From Dipteris shenzhenensis (taxonomy: Eukaryota > Polypodiophyta > Polypodiopsida > Gleicheniales): DNA of 64,000 bases. The DNA lies in the NCBI GenBank assembly GCA_047967505.1, contig CM106540.1. One strand, given 5' to 3'. The notes beneath the pieces were generated by a model. The model was not told the DNA's origin and did no database searches. It was given only the letters and a program-made list of their open reading frames with translations. The position numbers and the translations under genes are program-made. Shown piece by piece: positions 22,517 through 33,597 of the stretch. How positions within the stretch are numbered: the stretch's first letter is position 1; every line of letters starts with the position of its first letter.

Positions 22517-22764
22517 CTCAGGGGGGTCACTATGTATAAACCCTCTATATCACGTGCGTTCAAGGCCTATATTTAAAATCCCTTATCTGTAAATTTTTTC
22601 ATTAATAAAATGTACCCCTTTTCTATACAAATCTGTAAATTTTTTCCAAAACTATTTTAAATAGTCCCTTATGTATATTTATTTCTGTAAATTTTAGAAA
22701 TAAAAAATATTCTTTTGTTGAACTCACGTGATAGGGTTACATATGATGAGTGACCCCCCCCGAG
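22517..22764. mobile_element. MITE copy B (248 bp, 8-bp TSD CTCCTTAG)
   Basis: This is a complete copy with perfect 8-bp flanks CTCCTTAG at 22509-22516 and 22765-22772. The termini are inverted: about 40 bp at each end share CTCGGGGGGGTCACT, then ATGTA.AACCCT and TATCACGTG (one A in place of G at the left tip). It is non-coding. An 8-bp duplication points to the hAT superfamily. Confidence 0.88.
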
Positions 22765-23423
22765 CTCCTTAGCAATGTTTGAGATCACCATAGCCAATAA
22801 CCATATTCATAGTTGCTTGTTCAATGCCCTTGCTCCGAGCAACCTCGGAGACCACATGGCATGGCTAACCTAAAGGTCTTACTAAGGCAAGGGTGTGTCT
22901 CCCAATTGCGTCTGCATTAGCCCGAAGTATCAAAATTTTAGGCTTTGTTGTTAGAATTTTTGTTGATTTGACCCGCCACAGTGCCAGAGATCAATTCCAC
23001 AAAAAAAACTTTGCGAGAAAAGGACCATTTGGCCCCATGTGTGTGCATGCGTGTACGGGCCAAACGGTAACACTGTTTTTTTGGCAAAAATGTTTAAAGT
23101 AGTGCCTAAAAGCCAATCTCTAATTATTTGGACCTAAATGTACCTACATTTTTCCCAAAATGGACATAAATAGGCACTTTCCCTAAATATCAAATTTTTA
23201 ATCTCTTTTATTTACCTTTTTGTGGTGAATCAACTTCCCATGGTGGCATATAGCATTTACCCAAAAACAATTTGGAGGAGATTGGCCATTTTTACCTCAG
23301 GAGCATGGAATTTGCACCCCCACATGCACATGGGGCAAAATGGCCAAATTTCTCCCAAAATGTTTCAGAGAAAATTCTTAGAATGGTGCCCAAAACCAAC
23401 CCCCTAACAAGAATTGGAGCAAA
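22765..23423. other. No gene recognised; AT-rich with repeated word pairs
   Basis: The stretch holds two loosely similar blocks containing ACATGGGGCAAAATGGCC-like and GGACCATTTGGCCCCATG-like phrases. This suggests decayed repeat sequence. No coding domain is visible. Confidence 0.4.
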
Positions 23424-24282
23424 CACTACTACACATGGATCCTATTGCGACGTTTACGTACCGACGTTTAGTACCCACTTAGCGTTAATCGTCGGTATAA
23501 AAAGCGAGTTCTGTAAAGCGTCGCTATATAGCGATGCTTGCCAAAAGTCGCTATATAGTGACTTTTATAAAGGTCACTATATAGCGACTTTTAAGTGTCG
23601 CTATATAGCGACACTGATATACTATTTTATAATGACGTTTTCCAGAGAGGTTTTTTTTTCCATATAGGCCTTAAAAGTTAGTTTTTTCCAATGACAAATT
23701 TTTTTAAATTTTCATACATGTTTGATCTCATAGAGAATAAAAAAATGAGAGCATGTACATCAAGCCTTTGAAGCTCATATATTCATGTCCAAGTTTGAGA
23801 TGAGAAAAATCAATTAAGAGCATTTACATCAACTGTTTCATCTTGAGCCAAGTCTAAGGCACCAAACAAGTCTATCTCCAACTCTATACCGAGTTAATCT
23901 CCTATATCATCATCGTACTCTAGCATCGTACGTTCACCTAAAAGTATTTGATCATCTTCTTCAATAAAGTGTGGTGATTCTTGATGATCGTTGTCTTCTT
24001 CCTCAATATCATGATCTCCATCTTCCTCCCGTGTGATGTCATTATGCGCATCTTCCTCTTGGCTCATATGGTGATCTACATCTTCTTCGCTAGATTCATC
24101 AATTGGATCCGGCATTGGTAGTGGCATCTCCATATCCACATCTCTATCTTCAAAAATTTACTTACTTCGTGGTGCAATATAGCGACGATTTATGACACCC
24201 GATTTTTATACCGACGATTAACGCTAAGCGGGCGCTAATCGTCGGTACGTAAACGTCGCAATAGGATGCGTGTGTAGTAGTG
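23424..24282. mobile_element. Non-autonomous CACTA element (859 bp)
   Basis: The ends are CACTACTACACATGGATCC and its inverse GGATGCGTGTGTAGTAGTG. The terminal inverted similarity extends about 60-100 bp and includes CCTATTGCGACGTTTACG. The left subterminal region at 23517-23620 has at least four copies of the palindrome TCGCTATATAGCGA or a near variant. Flanking trinucleotides are AAA and ATA, so the expected 3-bp duplication is imperfect. No transposase is encoded. A minus-strand acidic frame at 23894-24139 may be a transposase-gene scrap. Confidence 0.88.
23894..24139 (-). pseudogene. Short acidic frame inside the small CACTA element
   Basis: 81 residues, very rich in Asp and Glu (DEEDGDHDIEEEDNDHQ). 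It recalls acidic linker parts of CACTA-encoded proteins, but there is no domain to confirm that. It may be only a leftover of an ancestral gene. Confidence 0.3.
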
Positions 24283-26950
24283 ATAAAGCATAAATAGCAT
24301 AGAAGCATATAGAAACATAGGCAAGCATAAACATAGGCATTCATCAATGGCATACAAGCATAATTTCCTACGAAGCATAGACTATTAACCACATAGTTCT
24401 ACACAAACCAAGCTAGACTTTGTGATAGGCTCCCACTGATTCAGGCTTCCTCATTAAGATGGAACTGATGTCCATAACAAACAGGACAAATTAGTAGATT
24501 GCAGGGACAGGGGCCCATTAAATTTTTCTCTAAAGAGCGACAAGAAAATCAACATTTTTTTAAAGATCACATGTTCCATTTATCTAAACCAGCTTGGCCA
24601 CTGAGCGATTCACAAAAGCAGAAGAGAGCCAGAGGCATAGTCCAACAAGTCACTGACAAAATGTTTCTTAATGTGCTCCCTACCCACTGCGCAACTGCAA
24701 ACATAGGCTGGTGCTGACTTGCATATTGATACCAGCCTAAGATAAACCTTGGATAAGCTCACAATCACATACACTAGGGTCAAGCCCAACATGTAGTCAC
24801 ACATGGCTGCCTTGTCACAGCAGGTTGTAGGCATAGCAAGAAAATCAAAGCACCTAGGGATACTTTCAAGGAGGTTTATGGGGCCAACCAGTGCAGAAGG
24901 GTGCACGATAGTAGCAAGGTAATCAATAGGAATAAACAAAGCCCAGGAGTTGGAGCACTAGGTTGGTTGACCTGGCTGCTAGTTAGCTGCGTACAGACTC
25001 GGTCGGCCGACCCTGGTCTGTGAGGCCTACAGACTAGGAAATTAGCCAAGTTTTTGGGGGGCATACAGTCCTATAAATAGCCTTGTGGGGGCCAATTTAC
25101 AACACTAAATATAGGAGTAGAACTCCAAGCAATCTAGAGTACACCTAGGTGCATACCTACACCTGAAGCAGAGCATAAGAAGGTGCACAAGAGTGAGCTC
25201 TATCAGTAGTGAACTCAAGAGCAGAACTTTGCAGGAGAGCTGTACCTTTGAGCAGCTACTGAAGCCTACCACAAAGGCATGTGGCGTGAATTCCCCATTC
25301 ATCATCACAAAGATATCAAGTTGACTAATTCTCCAACTTGGGATGGTAGAAATCTGGTGATTCCCATGGCAAGAAGGGCCTGCAAATCCCAAAAAAAGGT
25401 CATTCAGCCTACAATAATGTTTATGTACTATAATAGGGAGAGAATAGGGAGGAGATGAAACCTGAGTAATGCAACTCAAACTATTCTTGACATTCAATAA
25501 TGGCCATTGCAACCTAATAAGCATACGCTTGGTATGGAGATATGGCGATGCTTGAACCATGAGAAGCTATAGTAGCTTGAACTGTGAGCATACAGACCTA
25601 GCTTAGTTGAACTGTGAGTGTACAAAGTTGGTGCAATAGCTTAGAACTTGATGCAGGCACACAGAGCCAGCTTAACTTGAACTTCGGGGAAAGCCCTAGA
25701 GAAGAAGCCAAGCTTCTATAGGTTAAACACAACTCTTACAACCTCTTATAACAGTGCTTGCATTGATCAACTTACTGTGCCCACTAACCTATAATCTCGG
25801 CAAAGTATTTAAATCACTTCAAAGAGAGCCCATCCGGATATGTCTCTCAGCTAATTGGAAGCTTTTGGAAATTGATCTAAAATCCAAGAGAGTGTTGGAA
25901 AGGTCACCTCCCCATCTGTAAGCCCCCAAATGAGGAGAGCGTGGGGGAGGGAGACCTAGGGCAAGATGTGCCCAAGAGAGTAAAGGGAGAGATTACCTGG
26001 ATGTGTGGATCTGGGACAGATCTGGAGCATTCATGGTTGGTGGGGTATCCCAAGGATGAAAGGCTGCATCAGGAGCAGCTCATGTGCAGGAAGATGGCGG
26101 GGACACAGTGTCTTGGATCAGGCCTGGCATGAGGCACTCAGTGGACTGCAGTAGAACCCTATGAAAGGCACGCTGACATTAGGATGTGTACGGAGCAGGG
26201 TACAAAGCTGTACGGATCTGTACGGGCTACTGCAGGGCAGTGTACGGAAGAGGTACGGCCAGGACAAGGCACCGGCAAAAGGCTGCAGCAAGGCGCAGTA
26301 TAGTGGGGGTCTATGGGCAGGTCTATGGCTTGCAAGCAGGGCTGGCAGGTGGCAGGACAGCAGCAAAGGAGCTGGACCCTGCATGGAACAAAGGGCCAGC
26401 AAAGGGCCCTTATATAAGGCTGGTTGGGCTGAGCCAACCAGGTCGGTTGGGCCAGCCAACCTAGTCTGTCTAGTCGGCCCAGTCAGGGCAGACTGGTCGG
26501 TATTTTTGCCAGGCCTTAGGGCCTATAAAAGGAGAGGCTCAGGCCTCATTTCATTATCCAGCAGAGCAGCTTTGGAGGAGCAGACAGGAGTAGCAAATAG
26601 GGCTTCCTTGGGCCTTTTCCCAGGAGGTGAAGGAGACCTAAAGAGTGCTGCAGCAGACTTAGCTCCAGGGAGAGGCTGAACCTAGACTTTGGAGCAGCCT
26701 TTGAGGTGCAGAAAGGAGCAGCACCAGTAGCAACAGTTGGACCTCATCCTGGAGGTGAACTTGGTTGGAGACCTGCAGACTTAGCTCACTCATTGGCAGC
26801 TCACCTATGCTGGCTTGGAGATAGCAAGGTAGAAGAGATCTAGATGGAGAGTCTACATACATGTAAACCTCCCCATTCATTATGTCTTGTCATCAATTGT
26901 CTTAGGTCCTTTAATTGCATCAGTAAATAAAATCCTCAGGTCTGATGCCA
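24283..26950 (+). other. Possible degraded LTR sequence; no gene recognised
   Basis: Two spots look like retroelement promoters. CCTATAAATAG near 25070 follows a GGTCGGCCGACC-containing stretch. CCTATAAAAGG near 26522 follows GGTCGGTTGGGCC and similar inverted words. Each is followed some 250-350 bp later by a CCCCATTCAT phrase. LTR ends, a primer site and target duplications were not found, so this is only a suggestion. Confidence 0.3.
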
Positions 26951-29900
26951 AAACCATAATTTCTATCACATCATTGCATATTCTAGTTCCAGTCTAACTC
27001 GTAAGAGGGACAGACTTTATATGTATACTTTACCATGGACACTGTGATCATGAGTTCTAGAAATTTTCTCCACCAGTAAACCATCTAAGACTGGATAGAC
27101 AAGAAACCGACATATCTCTTGTGCAGCTTTGTTAAGGAAATGTGCTACAACAGGAGATGACATCAGTTTGGACTGCTTCAATTGTTTTGTGGACTCCAAT
27201 TGATCAAAAACCCCCCCCTCAAAAGCAAGCACTAGAAGTATAACTTGTGGTGATTATATGCTAGTTTTGCAAGCTTAGTTATGATATACTTGGCATTGAG
27301 TGCAAATTGTATTTCCGAAGTACCCAAGTTTTGCATCAATTTCTCCTTAGCTTCTAGGATCAACCAACAAGCTACCATTTTGTTTGACTCTGACAAACTA
27401 CCAGAGACTGATCCCACCCCTTCTTTAGCAAAAGATAAATACAATCTTCAAATCTCCAAGGTGGATAAGCTTGGACAATCTGGATAAGCTTGGACAATCT
27501 GACCTAAAATAGCTTGGACAATCTAGCCCAAATCCTTTTGATGATCCTTTTCCACCCAACCTTCGTCCTGGGAAGCTTGTTGCATCTGCGTGTGTGGTCG
27601 CAAAGACACCTAGTCTCCCTCTACTTCAGAAGGGTACTGTTAAGTGTTTAATATTTCCAAGTTGTCCTAATCTAGAAGAGTGATGAGGGGATGTTGTACA
27701 TGAGCATCTAATATGTCAGTCAAAAATTACTTTATGCCACGTTGCTCTTGCATAACACTTAGCCTATAACACTTAGCCTCGGCTGCTACTTTAGGGGAAT
27801 TACTGTAAAGCTTGGGCTTTGAACTAAAGCACCGCCATGAAATATAAGGCAAGTTGAGGAAGAGAATGCTATGCCATTAACCCTTGCTATTTAAAGAACA
27901 CACTAGGGATAGGGAACTGCATTATTTGTACAATAGTTTCTATCAAAGAACCCTTAGAATCATCTGGTTATTTCTACAGCATCCACAAAGCAAAAAAAAG
28001 GCACCCTTTCACATTCCAAAGAAAAAGGCACAAGGGAAAAGAAAGATAACACTTGGCTCTTATCTCGTTCTAAACACAGCTTTACTTTTCCAAAGGTGTG
28101 TGAAGGTACTCTAGTGAATGATGACTCAAAACGAGTAATTGTCAAATTTGTAGACCTACCACAATTTACTTGCTAGTTGTCATTGCACTACAAGACAAAC
28201 ATGAACAGACTCTAAATACCATAATATGAGAAATTTTATTCAAGTAAATGGTCCCAATATCATCGCTCAATAGTGAGATGCTATGAAACAAAGGGAGAAC
28301 TTACAGGATGCAAAATACCATTATTTGCCTTTACAATAGTGACGAATATCAGCAGAAACATGAAGAATAGAATATGAATTGTTGGAAAGTGTAGTAGACT
28401 ATAGATCAAGACAATTCCAGACATGTTTAGAGCTCTTTTAGGCATTCCGTCCACTCTTAGCAATTTTGTTGAGTTATTAAGGGACATAAAAATTGCCCTA
28501 TATTTCATCGTATGAACATCAGTGCTTGGTCAAGAACATACTAACCGTCTAGACCAGTGAGTCGTAGTGGAGTTGAGGCGTGACATCGGCTAGTGCTAGC
28601 TTTAATTTGTGCTCACTGCTTTTTCCTGCTCTAGAGTTTGGATTCATGTGCACTGAGGAAAAAATCACTGCAGTAATTCAAATCTTGTTCTTTCCAAAAT
28701 TGACTAGATTGGTTTGCTTCAACTGTTGCTCTTTGTTGTAGAAGCACAACACGTCGCTCACTTTGTAATGATAAAACCCTGCACCCGTGGCATATCCCAA
28801 AATCTTGTTCAATACAGTGCGATCTATCAAAGGGTAAGTGGATCCCTGACAACAAAGGTCCTCCCTACACAAAAGCGACTTATCCATGGATACAAGATGA
28901 TCAGAACTGCATGGAAATATTCAGTATGCTTGATGGCTGTGAGAGACGATGATGGGCAAAGTGCTCACCTATGTAGGCGATTTGAGTGCTCAAAGACACT
29001 CCTCTATCTGCTTGCTTAGGTACACAAACAGTTTTGTAGTTGGCTATTCTGAAGCACACCTCCTCTTTCACAAGTCTTCAACATCCACGCCGCTCCTCTA
29101 AAGTGTCACTATTGTTTGATCGAGATTCCTCGAGCTGTCAAGTTTGTGGCAACAGGGATCACAGAAGATCCATGGGCAACGCCCAAGCAACAGCATGCAT
29201 AGAAACTTGAGTTGCACAAGAGTTCATCCTAGGGCAGGGCAACAGTAAGAATATCCAAGCTGTGGAAGACGGGGGGGAATTGATTTTGCCCCAAAAAACC
29301 ATTTCCTCCAAAACATCTCAAAACTGACTCCCCCTTCCCGCCAAACAGCCTCTTGTATTATTAATAAACCCTCTAGTCTTTTGGCCTGCCGCTAAAGAGA
29401 GAAATTTGAATATTGTGTGACATGTACTAGAAATGTAGAGCTAAGAATTCAAAGATTAGTATATATTTTTATGGGAAAGCATACAATATTGCATTATTGT
29501 ATTGATTATCATAGAGAAAAATCTATTGATTCTTACTTTCTTAAAATTTTAAATATGCTTTAGACTATAGATGGAGCAAGTTATGAATTCAAGCTTTGGC
29601 TTCGAGTCATTCAAAATAGACTCTCAAGATTGGACTCCCAAACTCAAAATAAAATCATATGAATGAAAGCTATGTGTGTGTGTATATCAACAAAAAGGCC
29701 ATAGCCCATTCTAGGAATAATGAAAAGAGCCAATATTAAGATGTATCCAGAGCTATCTAAAGGGATTTGATCAATCATATCAATTCAAAGAAACCCCACT
29801 GTACAAAGCCTCACAGAAATAGTTAAAAGGCCAATCTATATTAACAAAAGCTTCACATTGTATATTAACAAAAAGGCAATAGGAATAATTAAAAGAGCCA

Positions 29901-30679
29901 CTATTTAGATGTCTCACGAGGTATCTAAAGGGGTTTAGAAGCCATAGACTAATGAATATATTTATAATTTTACCATAGACTTAAAACACAAATTTAGATA
30001 CATTAAGATAGTCTAATAAGGTAAGCGCATTAGTCACAAACTTGAGTGAAATATGAAAAAAGCATATCTAACTTTCAACTGAGGATTCTAATTCTTTCTA
30101 TGTTTGGAAATGAGCACAATGACACACACCCATTGGAAATGACTATATAAAACCATTGTCCTAATCTTTGAGTCTCTCACCCTAGACACATTGGAAAAAT
30201 GAATCTAAGTGCAATCTCCTTGAAGTATTCTTAAATTGATGGCATGGAATTATCATGCCACCAAAAACATTATCTATTGGCAAGCATCGATTCTAAATGC
30301 ATTCATAAACATGTAAATCACCAAGAATTTTTCACTACAACCCTAGAAATTATAAGCTACAAAACTTTTGATACATTAACCACCAAGGTAAGCTTATTGG
30401 TCTATAATACAAAATATAGAAAGTAAATATGTTTGCATGTGGATGCTACATATGTGAAGGAAACATGTGCAATGGATGCCAACATCCATATGTCCCACCG
30501 TCAGATTAGTGCCAAAGTTTGTAAGGACCTTAAGTGTTTCTAATGTCCCTACAAATCTCCACATGAATGCCCCAATCAAGATGTGGATCATACATATGTG
30601 GAGGAAAAATACAAAAAGAGTCAGAGTCGACACAAAAAGATCAAGCATTGCTAGTAATGGCTTCTGCAACTCAAAATAG
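26951..30679. other. No gene recognised
   Basis: Only short frames lacking recognisable domains. Small repeats are visible: a 19-bp duplication CTGGATAAGCTTGGACAAT near 27479-27500, and a dispersed pair near 29690 and 29866 built on AGGAATAATNAAAAGAGCCA. Confidence 0.45.
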
Positions 30680-30926
30680 CTCGGGGGGGTCACTATGTAT
30701 AAACCCTCTATATCACATGCGTTCAAGGCCTATATTTAAAATCCCTTATCTGTAAATTTTTTCATAAATAATATGTACCCCTTTTCTATACAAATCTGTA
30801 AATTTTTTCCAGAACTATTTTAAATAGTCCCTTATGTATATTTATTTTTGTAAATTTTAGGAATAAAAAATATCCTTCTTTTGAACTCACGTGATAGGGT
30901 TACATATGATGAGTGACCCCCCCGAG
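30680..30926. mobile_element. MITE copy C (247 bp, 8-bp TSD CAAAATAG)
   Basis: Perfect 8-bp direct repeats CAAAATAG lie at 30672-30679 and 30927-30934. The ends CTCGGGGGGGTCACT and GTGACCCCCCCGAG are inverted. More than 90 percent of the positions I compared by eye match copies A and B, so the family spread fairly recently. Confidence 0.9.
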
Positions 30927-32939
30927 CAAAATAGTGAGGGGATGCTTCATGTTCAAATGCTTGCTATGTTGTAGCAAGGAATGCTATTATCAAGGTGATT
31001 CAATGGTTTTTCTCACTTTGTGCTTTTAGCTTCTTTCTTTACTTTTTTTGCATAAGAGATTTTTCCCTACAAAATCGAGCTTCTTTGCTATGGCATGCTC
31101 CTCTCCCTGACATAGTGGATTGCTCATCCGTTTAAAGTTCCTTTGGGACCATAAAACCTACATTCTTTCACTTTGTGCAAAATCCAATTCATTTGCACTA
31201 ATATCATCTTCAAATAGCACCATTGCAATTCAAGGTCCTTTAAAGTACCTTGCAGATTTGAGTACAACACGTAATTTTCTCTAGGAGGCCACAAATACAT
31301 TCTTCATGTCTCTTCTAATGCAAAAATCTAGAAGTAACTTGCAAGCATAAAACATAACACACCTATAATTCCAGATCCTTCAAAGTACCTTGCAGATTTC
31401 AATACAACACCACCTTTAAGAGCTGCTGTATATGAAGCTAAATTGGTAGTGGAGGGAAAAATAGACACCAAGGATATCGATAACATTTGCTTAAACCTCC
31501 AAATGAGGTCATGGTACCTTTCTCTCTTTTCATGGGGCACTCGAAGTTGTGAGATCCATGGTACCTTTCTCTCTTTAAATGGGGGCCTTCTAGAGCCAAT
31601 GAGATCCAAAATGGCAAGGGTAGAAACTTGCAACCAAATCAAGGTCCTAGATAATGATTTATGCTTTATTGCTTATATCCACTATTCTTCGGTTTGGATA
31701 TGAACACTAGCATGCTCGCCACACTTCTCCTCACCACCAAGCAACCATCCTAGATAAGGGTAGTGATAGACTCCTTGGTCTCTCAGGAGACCTTGGCATT
31801 CAAGACTTTATCAACTCCTCATCAATTGATATTCCCCTACTATCACCTCTCCCATGGTCCCTACACCCCAAGCTTGCATGAGAAGACAAAATCATGAGTG
31901 CTACATCTTGAGCTACCTTTGAACCTCTCTTCATTGCTGCAATCAGCTTACCGGATGATGCAGCAAGTTCCTACATCTGCTATACACGACTTCGAAAGAT
32001 TGGGGAAATGTCCCTTACAATCTCCACATTTGTGCATGATCCATAGCTTAAATTGTGTTGTGGGGAAGAATGGAATAAAACAAAACAATTCAACTTTGTC
32101 AACATCTCTTTTCCTAGGACATGGGTGTGGTTGAGCCATTTTTCCTGGAATAAGTGCACGATCTCTGCACGATCATCACGGTTTCATTACTTGTGGCTTC
32201 TCCACCATCCAATATAAACTTGATGTCCCGAATGCTTTTGATTGAGCTCAAGGTGCATAGATCAATGATAATATACACTCCCTTGCAATTTAGCTTCTAC
32301 ATACCCTAAATATGATCCATGCATCTTCAATATTTATCATGAATCTTCATTCTAGCCTTTAGTACATTTAGAAAATGTGCTAATGACTGATGGCAAAAAA
32401 TGTGAAAAGGAAAATGAGAGGAAGTCGAAGATACTATTCGAAATAGATGTGAGTTGGGGGAGAGTCTAGGAAAGGATGTTTACAAATAGAGAGAATGGTG
32501 GATGAGGTGAATGCATCTGTCAGGAGCTCAAGTGCAGTGGCTATATTTTTTAATGCCAAGAAACACAAATAATCTCACTCTAAGAGCCGAGGACAATGTT
32601 GCCTTGGTTCTCGGCAATAGAGATGGCAGTTTGGATGCGCAGCACATAGATGGCTCAGTGGTAGATGAAAATTTGCATGCCACATGGAGGGGCTGAGAGC
32701 ACAAGGAGAGGTCTACGTGTTTCTCTCCATGTGGCAACTCTTATTTTAAGAATATAGAGATAGAGAAGAGATGCTAACCATAATTCTTTTTTTTAATGCT
32801 CATTTTTAATTAAAAATTTAAACAATTTCTTACATGAAGAATACAATGTTCTTTCTTGTTTTCTAGATAAACAGCTCATTCGATATGTAGATAATCACAA
32901 TTAATACATAGGAAAAGATAAATTCTTGATAATTTGCTA
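30927..32939. other. No gene recognised
   Basis: Scattered short frames only. The phrase CAAAGTACCTTGCAGATTT occurs twice, near 31240 and 31381, indicating a small dispersed duplication. No transposon domain or RNA gene was recognised. Confidence 0.4.
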
Positions 32940-33125
32940 GATAGCAATAGACATGGGCTATATAGGAAATGCAATTCCCCACACAACTTGAAATCCACTC
33001 CATTCTCCATATAGGAACTCACATTTTGTAGATAGCAATATAAGTGGGCTATATAGGAAACACAATTTCCTACATAGCAAACTTGAAATCCACTTCATTT
33101 TCCATATAGGGACGCATATTTCCTA
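32940..33125. repeat. Two tandem units of about 91-94 bp, with a decayed third
   Basis: The unit begins GATAGCAATA at 32940 and at 33031, and contains GGGCTATATAGGAAA and CTTGAAATCCACT. A weaker third copy continues to about 33200 (CTATATAGG, TTCATTCTCTATAGG). AT-rich and non-coding. Confidence 0.75.
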
Positions 33126-33479
33126 GACGGGACTATATAGGTTATCAAATTCCCTATATAAGAAAGGAAAAATTGGCTTCATTCTCTATAGGAAATACAA
33201 TTCTCTATAGAAAGAGAATAAAATGAGTAATCCTATCTAGTAAAAATCCATGAATTTCCTAGTTTGGTAAGAGTTCACTATATAGAGATTGGTCAAAACT
33301 TTCTTGTGTATCTACTTATCATGATTGCTGTGAGGGCTAGTCAACACATTAAAACTTTGAGCTACCCATCAAGAAATTGTGAATGCTCTTACACATCATC
33401 GTAGATGAGATAATATTTAAAAAATAACTTTTAATTTGGATTTGAGAATAAACACACCCTACCTGTTAATTTAAAAATG

Positions 33480-33597
33480 GTGTATAAAATTGCCCCTTCT
33501 ATAAATATATTTATGTAAGTCTTGAGAATTAAAATACCCCTCATTTTGAACTCTCATAGTATACTTACATTTCCCAGATGGACCCCCCGAGCAACTA
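33480..33597. mobile_element. Partial MITE-like end with a GACCCCCCGAG terminus
   Basis: The right end, ATGGACCCCCCGAG, resembles the terminus of the three MITE copies. The adjacent AT-rich part has similar words (TATAAAATTGCCCCTTCTATA). It interrupts the reverse transcriptase frame of copia B2 right after the RYKARLVA codons. No matching left end or duplication was found. Confidence 0.4.

Noticed and set aside
26159-26679. Several overlapping open frames near 26.2-26.7 kb as genes
   Set aside because: Frames overlap on both strands, are Gly/Arg or Pro/Cys-rich from G-rich sequence, and show no domain; the region looks LTR-like.
30467-30679. Possible zinc-knuckle fragment (CPYKSPHECP)
   Set aside because: Cys/His spacing does not fit CCHC, a stop lies inside and no neighbouring gag or pol sequence is present.
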